A DNA stretch of 64,000 nt from Rhipicephalus microplus (lineage: Eukaryota; Arthropoda; Arachnida; Ixodida; Ixodidae): the NCBI RefSeq assembly GCF_043290135.1, contig NC_134710.1, positions 139,200,332 through 139,264,331 on the forward strand, written 5' to 3'. This document shows, piece after piece, positions 1 through 42,806 of the stretch (position 1 is its first letter; each line of letters begins with the position of its first letter). The notes beneath the pieces were generated by a model that ran no database searches, had not been told where the DNA came from, and saw only the letters and a list, made by a program, of their open reading frames with translations. Position numbers and translations under genes: made by a program.

Positions 1-40
<40 letters not shown>

Positions 41-91
41 GCGTGTGTGTGTGTGTGTGTGCGCGTGTGTGTGTGTGTGTGTGTGTGTGTT
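1..91. repeat. (GT)n microsatellite
   Basis: Almost pure GT dinucleotide with a few C interruptions (GTGC). It touches the window edge, so its true length is unknown. It directly abuts a truncated SINE. Confidence 0.97.
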
Positions 92-170
92 TAGCCGCCG
101 CAGCCGGGATTTGATACCGCAACCTGAGGGTCAGCAGCCGAGTACGTCAGCCACTATAGCACCAAGGCGG
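92..170 (-). mobile_element. Ruka-type tRNA-derived SINE, 5' (tRNA-like) part
   Basis: Read on the minus strand this is the tRNA-like head of the SINE that recurs through the window: an A-box-like stretch (GTGGCTGACGTACTCGG), then a B-box-like stretch, then the conserved CGGCTGCGGCGGCT tail of the head. Only the head is present. The rest is replaced by the GT microsatellite. It is diverged from the better copies at 31591 and 54088. Confidence 0.75.
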
Positions 171-1414
171 AGTGAAAAATAATGGTGATTATCTAAGAAA
201 TAGCTATATACGCATGCAATCTATGACACAGAAGCAGTGCAATAATCCACGAAAAGTAATGACGAACTCGCCGTGTAGGGACCCATGTGTAAAATAACTA
301 CACACCAATTTATAGGTGTAAATTTATAAGCACGCCAATTTCAAAAAATTACATTATAGCCAGAACACTGTTCGTGTACTGAATACTGTCACATATACAC
401 ACATGCAAGAGTGTGAGGCGCATTATAGTGCGAAACTACAGAAAACTACAGATATCCCTTTCATAACTTGATGATGAATGTGCACTCGTCTCTTAGCTCT
501 TGAGGATTTTTCTGTACCATGGCCGAGCATGTGGTACAGATAAATAGGCATCTAACCAAAAGCAAACCTGCGAGTTAAGCTTTTCTCAAACAACAGTGCT
601 GGTGGTGTGCGAGTCGTTCCCAGCGAACCACACGTGACGCCACACGCCGGCTGGTGACAGGGTCACCTGTCTCATCATGGCGCACCTCGTTGCGCTCTGT
701 TAATACTCTTGTTTGAGGAGAGAGTAATAAGGGCTGTCTGAGATGCTCAAATGCTACAGCAGGCCGCGCAGGCGGACAAAATTTGTATATATGTGTCCAT
801 TGGGTAGCCTTTGGGTAGCCTTGGCCTTTATATTCACGCCATAAAAAAGTCAGTTTTACTACGACGCGAAGTCACGCGAAGAACGGCATGCAGATCGAAA
901 CTTGTAGCTCGCTCCACAAGCACAAAGTATGCACGAAAGAAATGCACACAGGACGAGCCTGTACTGTATAAACGTTAACAGCTCGACACTGAACGCTCTG
1001 CTCAAACACAAAGGACGCACGAAACGTATACGCACAGGTGGCACACGACGATCACGAACAAGTGTCACAATTGTTACTTCACTGTGTTTGAACCGCGCGC
1101 TTTTTTCGCGAATAGAGCCTCCGCAGCGAGTGAAGTGACCTTTGTCTGCTCTGTAACCTACACGCAATGTATCTGGCGAAAACACGCGACATTCTAACTG
1201 CCGCCACCACAAGATAAGCGCGTACACGGGCACGAGTGACTACCACACCCCGTGTGGCAAAGCACAGGTTGACGCGCCAACGTATCGCAACTAGTGTGGC
1301 GCCGAGTGCGCACTTCGCGTCATGTCACTGGTAAGGCAGAGAACACGCTGATACTCCTCTGATATTGGCGTACCACCAGCGGCAAATGATGTACCTAAAT
1401 AGCTCACTTTTACT
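171..1414. other. No supported gene; unique or unrecognised sequence
   Basis: The reading frames here (for example 859-1233 on the minus strand) show no recognisable domain. There is no convincing splice structure apart from a short ATG frame near 677. An upstream exon of the membrane gene that begins at 1841 could lie here or before the window, but I cannot identify one. Confidence 0.5.
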
Positions 1415-1570
1415 GTGTTGCAGGACGTGCGCTGCTGTATAGCTGGGTGGTTAGCGCTTTGGAGTGAGTGGTCGCTCGTTCGATCCCGCGCGTCAGAAAA
1501 TATATTTATGAACTAATTTTCTTCGTGGCTTTTATTTATATACACATACGGGGCATGACAGTGACGCCAA
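1415..1570 (+). mobile_element. tRNA-derived SINE-like repeat
   Basis: Contains a good A-box-like stretch (GGTGGTTAGCGCTTTGG) and a B-box-like stretch (CGTTCGATCCC) at tRNA-like spacing, followed by an A/T-rich tail. No cloverleaf with a proper acceptor stem can be drawn, so it is read as a SINE head and not a tRNA gene. Only one copy is visible in the window, so the family assignment is inference. Confidence 0.45.
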
Positions 1571-1840
1571 CACCAAAAAGCATCCAAGTGTCCATTTGTT
1601 TGCTATCGTAATAAAATGTAGCTTTCTTAATTGTTGTTCATAATGATGTCTTCAGCCATATTAAAACGCCTGCGACTGCGAAAAAGTCAACCATGGAGGC
1701 ATTCAACAAATATGGTATCTTTCTGATATTTGATTATTTTTGACCCATTTCTTGAAGCACCCAGTATATACCTCCGCACGCATCGCCTCCCACATGCTCA
1801 ATCCCGTCGTTCCGTAACAATTCTGTTAAACGGTTCGCAG

Positions 1841-33320
<31,480 letters not shown>

Positions 33321-33770
33321 ACGCGATGTTTTAAATTAATGTACGTTATTTGCGCATCATTTGATTTAATGAAAGACAGTCAGCTACTTTGCCTGAGAAC
33401 TTCTTTAATGTTCAACCGCGGCCTTTCGAGAAAATAATATTCCACAAAATGAATAAAACGCGCATTGTCATTTTTTCGCCTCGTTCATATTTTCAAATTG
33501 TCTTTCAGCTGTTTTTATGATGGCGTCCGGAAACATAAATTACAGTGGTGGTGACGCTCGACGAGTAAAAACAAAATTATGGAAGCTCAGCACTGGTGGT
33601 GCCAATCCTGAAGAAACGGCACAGCTGATGGTTTTCTTTCTCTGTGCTTATTTTTTCTTCATTTAGGAGCTTGCTCGTCAAGCTTCGTACGCTCGCGCCT
33701 TGTCCATTGTTGGCGGCGTGTACGCTAGTTCTCACGGCTCCCGCTAGAGGCACCGCTGTGCTCTCTCGAA
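33321..33770 (+). other. 3' UTR and downstream of the membrane gene
   Basis: AATAAA at 33452-33457 lies about 130 bases after the stop codon at 33320 and is a plausible polyadenylation signal. The sequence then becomes GC-richer up to the P-type elements at 33771. Confidence 0.5.
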
Positions 33771-35077
33771 TAGAGTGCCTAGAGTGCCTCAATGCGCGCT
33801 CCCCCACTTAGAGTGGAGTCAGCTTTTGAAAGGGCAGATGCCGCCTGCTCGGCCTTGGCGGCAGCGTGGCCGCCATTCTGGAACCCCCACCCGGTCACCT
33901 GTGCGTGGCGTGTGCGTTGTTTTTTGGTGGGTTCTCGTGTTTCTGCGCTCGCTTGCGTCACCATGCCCGGGTGCTGCGTGCCGCAGTGCAGCAATCATTC
34001 TAGGAACGGCTGGAAGCTGTACCGATTTCTAAGAGACCTAAAAAGACGGCTTTTTTGGACGGTACAAGTCAAGTGTGACAAGTGGCGTCCGACGAATGCA
34101 TCACACATTTGCAGCGTAAGTAAATATTTCTTTTTGAATGCGTGGTAATTTGATTAGCCAGCATTACTTAGCGCACATATATTTCTTTGTTGAGAGCGTA
34201 GGCAACGTCAAGTAGTCAAACGCCATACAGCATATTGTCCACGGCATTTGGACAGTACACAAGTCATTCGGGGTAGCGACCCCGCTGTAAGAAAATTCGT
34301 GAGGTAGAAGGCTGGTGTACTATATCAAATATAAAAGCACCCATCAACACCCAATTCTAATTTTCTTTGCAGGCTCACTTTGAACCGAACAACTACGAGC
34401 AAAACCGAGTGGATTGTTGGAAAAAGCTGAAACCAAATGCAGTCCCAACTTTGTTCTCCTTCAGACGAATGTTTTTAATTTTACTCTGGCATTACATAAT
34501 GAAGTATCAATTACAGGCATTGTGTACATGCAGCTGCAACATCAACACGGGTAAAACCAAAGAGGAACGTTTATGCTGTGTCCAAATTAATTCATACATT
34601 GTAAACATCTGAGTTTATTTCACTGTCTCTAGGCACTGACCAGCCTCACTGGCAGCAGCTTTCCGCTATCGGGCACGAGGCTGTGCACTTGTTATAATCT
34701 CACGTGTAGGGACTATTTTACTCAAACAAAAACACTCATGTACACGGGACCACAATGTACGTGAAAAGATACCTGGTGCCCTACTTTATTTTAAGACCTC
34801 CACTAACGCCCTCTCATAGCCCACATCTAGCTTGTGGCACATGGAGCTCCGATTCGAATTAGAGGCTTTTCTTTTTGTAGGGACGAATTTTTAATACAAT
34901 TTGGTTATGATACTGTGGAAACTCCGTAAGATATGCATTAGGCAAAAATTAGTCAGTTAGTAAAGCGTAGAATGAAGTCCACGGTTCAATGAATCTTAAT
35001 AGGGTGAAACAAGCTTTCCCCTATACCAGTGGGAAAGGTTGGGGGAACAACCTCTCTAGCTTCAAGAATGACATTCC

Positions 35078-35352
35078 TAGTAATAAGGGCTCCAGCGCGA
35101 GCACGAATGTGCTAGAAGAAACAGACAAAGTCGAGGTACGGAAGGCAAAAGAAGACAACACGAGCGCTGACTACCAACTGAATTTTATTCGCAGCACACA
35201 TGATAATATATACAACAGGAAACCTTTTTTTACAGCACACGTGAGCAACGTGACATATTCTGGGGCTCGTGTTGTCCTCTTTTGCCTTCCGTACCTCGAC
35301 TTTGTCGGTTTCTTCTAGCACATTCGTGCTCGCGCTGCAGCCCTTATTACTA
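35078..35352. mobile_element. Foldback element, 88-bp inverted arms
   Basis: The left arm 35078-35165 and right arm 35265-35352 are near-perfect inverted copies (TAGTAATAAGGGC to GCCCTTATTACTA) around a 99-base core. Both strands therefore give the same translation. It lies between transposase exons 2 and 3 of the P element. AAGAATGACATTCCTAG occurs just outside on the left and AAGAATGACCTTCCTAG again at 35396. Confidence 0.88.
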
Positions 35353-36983
35353 TGAATTCAAACCAACTACTAGTCCAAATCGCCATTCTTCTTTAAGAAT
35401 GACCTTCCTAGGTTTAATGACCATTCAGATGCCAGCAGCATTTGTTATGTATGAAAATAACCACAGGCTTGACATAAATTGGCATTACATGAAAACATTT
35501 ATAAATACGTTTCTGCTTGCAGCGCTGCCCAAGGAACGAAGACCACCAAAGGAAAGATCTGTGCCCGCACCATCCGGTGGAGAAACCAGCAAGTCTGCTC
35601 CGAGGCTATGTCAATCTCCAGCTACAGTTGAGATACCGCGAGAGGCCCCACTAAGCCATGCAGTTCATGAGTCTTCACTGGAAGGAATGTCGCGTTACGG
35701 ACATGACGCCATGGAACTCAGCGACGCCGCAGTTCAACTGTCAGCAAACTCTAGTGATTCACATTCAGGAGAAGCCAATGATGCGGCTATTGAGACATCA
35801 AGTGGTACTGGTGAAACGTCAAATGCTACGGCAGAATCAGCAGAACTGAAGAAGAAGCTTGCTGACCTTACAAGAAAGTATACTGAACTTCATCAGCATC
35901 ATGCTACTGCCAAGAACCCAATCCAAAGTCTCAAGAAAAAGTGCAAAAACTCGAGAGTGACGCAACAAATATTTCGCAAAATTTGAAATTTCTGAATGAT
36001 GATCAAGTTCGCGCTCTCTCAAGAAGCAGCAGCTTGGGAAACTCTGGGTTTCCGCACAGCATCAAGCAAGGCCTTCAAATTAAATTTGCTTGTGGTACAA
36101 CAGGATATGAAACGCCAAGAAAAATGGGATATCCACTCCCATCCAACAGAACACTCACGCGAAGGATTCAAGATTTGAAGTTCCTCTTAGGCATTCTTCA
36201 CGAAGTGATCGATGTTATGAAATGCAAAGCTTAGACTATGGAGAATGTCGAAAAGGACTGCATCCTTTTTTGGACGAAATAGATAAAGTGCCGGGGTTCG
36301 AGCTAGACAGTGCTAAAGACACATTTCTTGGAGGAGTAACGCTTCCCCCGAAGCCTCAAGAGCCTGCGAACCACGCTCTTGTATTTATATTAGGCAGCCT
36401 TAACCAAAGGTGGAAACAAATTATCGCTTATGAATTGACTGGGAGAACTGTCGATGGTTGTTTGCTGAAAAACTATGTGTTGGAGCTAGTACAGCTGTGC
36501 AGTCAAATATCTCTGAATGTTCGCGTAGTCACATCTGACATGGGCTCCGCGAACCACGCAATGTGGATGGAATTTGGCTTTTCAAGTCAGAGATTCTTCA
36601 ACAGTATGTTCCATACGTCATCCGTGCATGGGTGGCAAGGAACTTTTTTTCATGGCTGATCCGGCTCACGTGCTGAAAAACCTCAGGGGCCAACTCTTGA
36701 ACTCTAAAGTTTTCACGCTGAGTGAGACCACAGTGGCCAAAAATAGCCTGTCTTCTACAGAGGTTAACGTAGAATATGTTGAGGCGGTACTTGAATACGA
36801 TTCTGAAAGAGAACTGAAGGTAGCGCCAAACTTGTCCGAAGTTCACACCAGCACAGGACACATCACCAAAATGAAAGTTGGTGTCGCTGTACAGCTTTTT
36901 CGGGAAGCTCCTCCAGCTATCCGCTTCCTCACAAAGGAAGGGCTACTAAAACGGGAAGTGGAAACAACAGCTTGGTTCGTGGA

Positions 36984-37665
36984 CTTGGGCAGCAGCAGCG
37001 GCACAGGAAAGGCGCGTCCTAAAACTACATTTCTACGTTTACAGTGTTTCCTGCCTGGCGAGGTTTTGGGCAGCTGTCTCGACACGTGCGAAGGAGTAGC
37101 CGGTGACCGGCTGCGCAGGACGTTGCGTGGAACTCTCAGTCCGCGTCAACTGTATTAGGAATCTCGGATCGCGAACGTACACGTGTCTGTAAGGCTGTCA
37201 TCAGCAAGCCGAGCGCAGAGGACACCACACGTGACGAAGACGCCCCCCTGCCTTCTAGCAGCTTTAAAAGGAAGTTCCACTGACGCCGTCTTCACTTGGG
37301 CAGCAGCAGCGGCACAGGAAAGGCGCGTCCTAAAACTACATTTCTACGTTTACAGTGTTTCCTGCCTGGCGAGGTTTTGGGCAGCTGTCTCGACACGTGC
37401 GAAGGAGTAGCCGGTGACCGGCTGCGCAGGACGTTGCGTGGAACTCTCAGTCCGCGTCAACTGTATTAGGAATCTCGGATCGCGAACGTACACGTGTCTG
37501 TAAGGCTGTCATCAGCAAGCCGAGCGCAGAGGACACCACACGTGACGAAGACGCCCCCCTGCCTTCTAGCAGCTTTAAAAGGAAGTTCCACTGACGCCGT
37601 CTTCACTTGGGCAGCAGCAGCGGCGCAGGAAAGGCGCGTCCTAAAACTACATTTCTACGTTTACA
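36984..37665 (+). repeat. 311-bp tandem units at the LINE 5' end
   Basis: Units start at 36984, 37295 and 37606 (CTTGGGCAGCAGCAGCGG). The first two are nearly identical, while the third stops after about 60 bases at CTACGTTTACAG and continues as unique leader. Each unit contains TTTAAAAGGAAGTTCCACTG near its end, followed by TGACGCCGTCTTCACTTGGG, which looks like an initiator/downstream promoter layout. Such monomers are the usual form of a LINE internal promoter. Confidence 0.92.
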
Positions 37666-37753
37666 GGTTTGTGAATCGCATCACGTTCTTATTATTTCTT
37701 AAGACACTACACACTTAACTGTGCCCTATACTGTTGCCCAAGAATTTGTCACC

Positions 37754-38638
37754 ATGAGCACTGTTGCTAATGTACCTTGCTTTGATTGTGGCTTGTGTGT
37801 TGGTTCTGATGATGATTGCATGGTGTGCAGCGAATGCCTCAGTTCTTATCACATAGGAACTTGCTCAGGCATAAGTGAAAGAACATTTAGAGCGAAATCC
37901 GATGCAACAAAAAAACAGTGGCGTTGTCCCACATGCAGAGGAGCACGGGCAAAGAAGGTTGTCGATCATCCCAGTGTTTTAGCCATTGCAGAGTTAACAG
38001 AGACAGTGAAAAACCTGAAGGATACTATTGCCCATATCGAGGCCAGTGTCCAAATGCTGTCTGACAAATATGATGGAGTACTTACAGCCATTAAGGAACA
38101 GGATAACAAGTTGTCAGATATGAAACGGAAAGTTGATTCCGCAGAATCAAGCTCGAACACTAAACAAATTCTAGACATAAAAGGTGAACTGAACGAACTA
38201 GAGCGGCATAACAGAAGGCTGAATCTCGAGTTTCATGGAATTCGTAAGACTGAGCACGAGAACTTATTGGATAAGGTCAACGCAATTGCTGCATCAATTG
38301 CGATGCCCGCTCTGACAGGAACTGATGTTACCGCGATACACCGCCTTCCCTCTAAGGCGGAAAGGACCCCGGGCATCATTGTACGTTTCTCACAACAGTC
38401 AGTTCGAGACAGCTGGCTACATAGTCGTAAGAAGCTCAGGGATACCAAATCCGAAGTGATGATTCAAGAAAACTTAACCAAACAAACGCGAACTCTACTT
38501 CGGGAGGCAAAACAATGGGCGCGAGAGAATGACGTCCGTTTTGTGTGGTGTGCGAACGGTAAAGTTCTAATGAGACGCAGAGATGGTTTTCCTGCCGTTC
38601 TGGTGAAGAGAAAGGAAGATTTCTCTAAATTGGCTTGA
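37754..38638 (+). CDS. LINE ORF1 protein: PHD-like zinc finger, coiled coil, RNA-binding domain
   Basis: ATG in GTCACCATGA context, 294 residues. The N-terminal 60 residues are a PHD-like finger: CFDCGLCVGSDDDCMVC, CSECLSSYHIGTCSG, and WRCPTCRG. Residues about 80-150 are a heptad-rich coiled coil (ELTETVKNLKDTIAHIEASV). The C-terminal half matches L1-type ORF1 RRM plus CTD (RRLNLEFHGIRK, VTAIHRLPSKAERTPGIIVR, MIQENLTKQTRTLLREAKQW). It is expected to bind element RNA as a multimer. No disruptions are seen. ORF2 follows after 38 bases. Confidence 0.88.
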   Translation: MSTVANVPCFDCGLCVGSDDDCMVCSECLSSYHIGTCSGISERTFRAKSDATKKQWRCPTCRGARAKKVVDHPSVLAIAELTETVKNLKDTIAHIEASVQMLSDKYDGVLTAIKEQDNKLSDMKRKVDSAESSSNTKQILDIKGELNELERHNRRLNLEFHGIRKTEHENLLDKVNAIAASIAMPALTGTDVTAIHRLPSKAERTPGIIVRFSQQSVRDSWLHSRKKLRDTKSEVMIQENLTKQTRTLLREAKQWARENDVRFVWCANGKVLMRRRDGFPAVLVKRKEDFSKLA

Positions 38639-38676
38639 AAAATCAGAATCGTTCATAACTTTACTTTTTAGGAATC

Positions 38677-41499
38677 ATGTTCATTTTACCATCAGATCTA
38701 CATAAATACATTGGAGACAACTATATGCCTGGCATAAAAATTTTTCAGCTAAACTGTCAGTCCGCGAGAAACAAATATGCATCGCTAAATTCCTTGTTTT
38801 CAGAGCTTCATTTCCGCTTTGACATCATCATGCTGACTGAAACTTGGTACACAAATGATGATAACCCATTTTCTATGCCTGGTTATAATGTTTTCTGTGT
38901 TAATCGCACGCACAGTAGAGGGGGTGGTGTCTGCTTACTTGTAAAAGAAACCTTTGATTGTCAACTCTTAACAGAATTTTGTTATTCAGAGCCTGATTGT
39001 GAAATGCTGACAGCTGTCCTAAGCAATTACGTCATCTCAGTTATGTACCGTCCTCCATCTGGAAGTATTACAACTTTCACGGCTCGTTTGGAGAGCCTAT
39101 TTCACCACGCTATGCTCAATAACCATGTAACTGTTTGCGACGGCGATATTAATATTGACATGCTGTCTAATGGAACTTCACAGCATGAGATGACGTGTTT
39201 GTTTGATAGCTTTGGATTGGCTAACATGATTAATATGCCAACAAGAGTTACTGCCTGTTCATCTACATTAATTGATGTCTTTCTCACGAGCATTAGTTCT
39301 GAGGATACTAAAGCTGGGACCATTTCATGCGACATTAGCGATCACCTTCCCATATTTTTAGCTATTAGGCAACGAATAAAAAAGAAACGACTTTCCATAC
39401 CAGTGCGTTCTATAACATCCAAAAATCTTGAAAATTTTCGTCAGGAACTAATTAATACATCCTGGAACGATGTTCTCGCAAATGACAACCCGAACATTGC
39501 TGTCAATACATTCATAGAAAAATTCAAGGAGGTATATGACCATAACTTCCCTCGAATTACCCACCGCCCATCTAAAAAAATTAGGAAGCCATGGATCACA
39601 CGGGACCTGTTGCATCAAATCAATGAAAAGAATGTAATGTATAATGCATTTCTCGTCTCTCGTGACCCACAGCTACTTAGTACCTTCAAAAAATTTCGTA
39701 ATCGTCTAAATAAGGACATCCAAAAGGCTAGACAAAACTACTTTCATAACATTTTTATGCAATCAGCTGGAAATTCTGCTTCCACTTGGAAAAACATCAA
39801 TAAAGTGTTAGGAACACCCACCTCAAATAGCGTAATTACGGAAATTACAATTAATGGTTGTGTTATTAATGGTAGTAACTTATCCAATACATTTAACGAT
39901 TATCTAGTAAACTTAGCTTTTCCAGAAACATCTCTTGATGCGACATCATACGTTTCCAATAAATGCTCAAGTACTATGTTTGTAAGACCTACATGTGAAA
40001 GCGAGGTATATAAAACAATCATGCGGCTTAGAAATAGTAACTGCTGTGATTGTTTTGATTTTCAAATCAAACCAATTAAACACACCGCCGAAATAATTGC
40101 CCAACCATTTTCTGAAATCATTAACCTTTGTTTGGGAAAAGGAATTTTTCCTACAATACTTCAAACTGCTAAAGTGTGCATCTTGTACAAAAAGGGAGAT
40201 AAGAATAATTTAGCAAACTATAGACCCATCTCAATTTTGCCAGTATTCTCTAAAATAATAGAAAAAATTCTTCACTCCCAGCTGGCAGAATTCATTAACA
40301 AACATAATATGTTATGTGACGCACAATATGGTTTCAGGAAACATAGATCGACTGAGCTTGCCCTCCTTGATCAGAAAGAGTTCATTCTAAATAGCATAGA
40401 ATGTAAACAACTAGTACTCGGTGTCTTTATCGATTTCAGTAAGGCCTTCGACTCTCTGAATAGACTATTACTTTTACGTAAGCTGGAGTTATACGGTGTA
40501 CGAGGTGTTGCTTTAGACTTGCTCGACTCATATCTAAGCGAAAGGAAACAATACGTGTGCATAAACAATTTTTCTTCGGTGACTAAACCAAATTCTCTTG
40601 GAGTGCCTCAGGGCAGTATTTTAGGTCCATTCCTGTTTAATTTGTATATAAATGATATTGTAAACATAGACCCTTCAGCAAAATTCGTTATTTATGCGGA
40701 CGATACAAGCGTATTTTTTGCACATAACGATACTGACCAGTTGATTCAAAAAGGAAATAATATATTAGAGAAGATATATAAGTGGGCATGTTCCAATGGA
40801 CTATTAATAAATGCGGAAAAAACCAAAGCGGTTATATTTCGAGCAAAAGGCAAGCAGGTACAAGTAAGTTCTCCGCTCTATCTTAATAACAGTCTGATTG
40901 AAATAGTTGACAATGTCAAAACATTAGGTATCGTATTTTCAAACAACATGCTATGGGATGCACAAGTAGAGCAGGTGGCAACAAAAACGGCACGTGTACT
41001 TGGTATAATTTATCGCAACAATTATCTACTTCCATCAAAAACAATACTTATTATTTATCATTCCTTATTTATGTCCTATGTAAACTATTGCTTTATAGTA
41101 TGGGGTGACACAACACAAACAAATATTGAGAAGCTTACTAGACTTCAAACTAGATTTCTGAAAATTATTGCTAAGAAAGAACCATATCAATCAGTTATGT
41201 ACATGCAACAAAAATATAAACTAATCAGTTTTCAAAATCTTCACAGTTACAACATTTGTAGGACTATAAAAAAAGAGCTGAAGCAAAAAACTGTACTATC
41301 TGACTTAGCCAACCTGCAACCTTCGGAAAATAAATATGATACCCGTAAGCATAACCTCTGGTTAATACCACGATCACGCACAAAGTATGGTGACCAAATG
41401 GTACGCAGTGTTATTCCCAGAATGTTGAATTATTTAAGCAGCAATGACGTAAATATAGAAACCATGACCACAAAAAATATTGCATCTCTGTTCTTATAA
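38677..41499 (+). CDS. LINE ORF2 protein: endonuclease and reverse transcriptase
   Basis: An intact 940-residue frame. The AP-type endonuclease (about residues 12-235) has IFQLNCQSARNKYASLNSLF, IIMLTETWYT, VMYRPPSG, and SDHLPIFLAI. RT (about 490-760) has LANYRPISILPVFSKIIEKI, QYGFRKHRST, GVFIDFSKAFDSLN, GVPQGSILGPFLFNLYINDI and the catalytic IYADDTSVFF near residue 673. The C-terminal end has NYCFIVWGDT and the PRSRTKYGDQMVRSVIPRML block usual in CR1/L2/Jockey-type proteins. There is no RNase H domain. All visible motifs are intact, so the copy could be recently active. Confidence 0.94.
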   Translation: MFILPSDLHKYIGDNYMPGIKIFQLNCQSARNKYASLNSLFSELHFRFDIIMLTETWYTNDDNPFSMPGYNVFCVNRTHSRGGGVCLLVKETFDCQLLTEFCYSEPDCEMLTAVLSNYVISVMYRPPSGSITTFTARLESLFHHAMLNNHVTVCDGDINIDMLSNGTSQHEMTCLFDSFGLANMINMPTRVTACSSTLIDVFLTSISSEDTKAGTISCDISDHLPIFLAIRQRIKKKRLSIPVRSITSKNLENFRQELINTSWNDVLANDNPNIAVNTFIEKFKEVYDHNFPRITHRPSKKIRKPWITRDLLHQINEKNVMYNAFLVSRDPQLLSTFKKFRNRLNKDIQKARQNYFHNIFMQSAGNSASTWKNINKVLGTPTSNSVITEITINGCVINGSNLSNTFNDYLVNLAFPETSLDATSYVSNKCSSTMFVRPTCESEVYKTIMRLRNSNCCDCFDFQIKPIKHTAEIIAQPFSEIINLCLGKGIFPTILQTAKVCILYKKGDKNNLANYRPISILPVFSKIIEKILHSQLAEFINKHNMLCDAQYGFRKHRSTELALLDQKEFILNSIECKQLVLGVFIDFSKAFDSLNRLLLLRKLELYGVRGVALDLLDSYLSERKQYVCINNFSSVTKPNSLGVPQGSILGPFLFNLYINDIVNIDPSAKFVIYADDTSVFFAHNDTDQLIQKGNNILEKIYKWACSNGLLINAEKTKAVIFRAKGKQVQVSSPLYLNNSLIEIVDNVKTLGIVFSNNMLWDAQVEQVATKTARVLGIIYRNNYLLPSKTILIIYHSLFMSYVNYCFIVWGDTTQTNIEKLTRLQTRFLKIIAKKEPYQSVMYMQQKYKLISFQNLHSYNICRTIKKELKQKTVLSDLANLQPSENKYDTRKHNLWLIPRSRTKYGDQMVRSVIPRMLNYLSSNDVNIETMTTKNIASLFL

Positions 41500-42806
41500 A
41501 TTGTATTATGATGAAATCTACCCTTTTGTATCCGTTTGACCTCTTATGTATTTTTCAACACATGTATACACAGCCTCTTCAAGCTACTGATGTTTTGTTC
41601 TTCTATTCGTAGGAACTGTTGTATCCTGTTTACGTTCAGATTATGTAATTATTTTATTCCCAATAGCATGGGAATTTCTGTACATTATGCTTTTGTTCTC
41701 ATTTGTATGCCACTGCTTGTGACCCATTTATTATTTTTAGGTAGCGGGAGCTAGTCAAGCTGTTTTAGTGCAGCTTTTACTCCCGCCATCCTTCATGTTG
41801 TACCAGACATGAAAATAAAGATTCAATTCAATTCAATTCAATTTCAAAGTGGTATGCACTGATGTCCTCGCGGCATCCAGCAATGGCGTTAACAAGGCCA
41901 AGTACTCTGAAGCCCTAGATACATTGCACATGGCAATGGAAACAGTGAGAACTACGAAAATGGGCACCACATCACATTGGAAACCACCGCAAGCTGGCCT
42001 ATTCATATCAACTATGGTTGTTGTTCGCCGCCAAGTAGTGCTCCTAAATGACGAAGAATATGAGTTCTTTCTTACAAGTAGGCTGCTGCAAGACTGCGTA
42101 GAGAATTTTTTTTTTTTGTCGTGCGGCTTATGAAGCCGGTTCCCAGTGCCTATGATATCAAGTGCGCTCTGAGACTCGTGAGCGTAAGCCAATTTTTGCA
42201 TACGCCGCGGACGGGAAGTTACGAACTTGATGACCGAGAGTACCTTGTAGACCTGCTATCCCAGGGGAAGAAGGCCTGTGTCGAGAACGAAATTGAAGAG
42301 ATTGACGATTCTGATATTATGTTCACTGAAGAATTGTCGGCAACAGAATGCAGTATCCTGTTTTACCTCGGAGGATTCATTTTGAAGGGAATATTGAAGT
42401 CCGTGAAGTGCGCAAAATGCAAAGATGCTCTCATTGGAACTGCGTGCGACTAGTATGCTTCACTGACATCACTGAAAGAGTATGTTTTGGACCGAGACAA
42501 CCTTATATATCCGAGCAGTGGAGTGATGAAAGCCCTGAAAGACTATGAAGAGCACTTCACGGCCATCAACTCATGGTGCACGGATGAAATAATCACGATG
42601 AAGTCGCCGCTTCGTTCACTTACAGCCTACCTAAGCAAGGCACACCGCCGCAGCCTGTGTGTATGCACGGAGCACAAGGAGGGTATATACAGAATGCTCA
42701 CTGAGAGGTACGCACGAATAAGGCTGCGCATACACATTCTACAGTTGCCAGCCGATAGTTTGAATGGGAATTCCAGCAAAACTTGTGCCGGCGTCAACCT
42801 CTCGTA

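Larger units (their letters stand above)
36984..41842 (+). mobile_element. CR1/L2-like non-LTR retrotransposon, both ORFs intact
   Basis: The left part (36984-37665) consists of two full 311-bp tandem units and a partial third. A unique leader, ORF1 (37754-38638), ORF2 (38677-41499) and a 3' UTR follow, ending in AATAAAG and (ATTCA)n/ATTCAATTCAATT repeats at 41820-41842. It interrupts the transposase between AWFVD and VVCTDVL. Short 3' microsatellite tails in place of poly(A) are typical of CR1/L2-type LINEs. No target duplication is evident. Confidence 0.9.
33963..42806 (+). pseudogene. P-element transposase with THAP domain, broken
   Basis: Exon 1 (33963-34115, donor GTAAGT) starts MPGCCVPQCSNHS and ends HICS. 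Exon 2 (from 34373, acceptor TTTGCAG) gives AHFEPNNY and LKPNAVPTLF. Together they form a C2CH THAP DNA-binding domain. Exon 3 (from 35523) has an acidic/Ser-rich linker and a coiled coil (ELKKKLADLTRKYTELHQ). The catalytic part follows: LTRRIQDLKFLLGILHEVI, FLDEIDKVPGFELD, VVTSDMGSANHAMWMEFG, FFMADPAHVLKNLRGQLL. After the LINE, the C-terminal part resumes at 41843 (VVCTDVLAASSNGVNKAKYS) and runs to 42806. Frameshifts lie near 35940, 36235-36275, about 36600 and 42110 (T-run). Stop codons lie at about 36232 and 42451. Clearly inactive. THAP9/P transposases cut DNA by an RNase H-like fold. Confidence 0.9.

Noticed and set aside
859..1233. 124-residue minus-strand frame, and the overlapping plus-strand frame at 929-1138
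   Set aside because: No recognisable domain, no splice context, and composition like shadow frames in GC-rich DNA.
36984..37665. Tandem repeats read as a satellite or as transposase coding sequence (the small frames at 37183 and 37494)
   Set aside because: The units stop exactly at the LINE leader, and the transposase homology ends before them, so they belong to the LINE 5' end.
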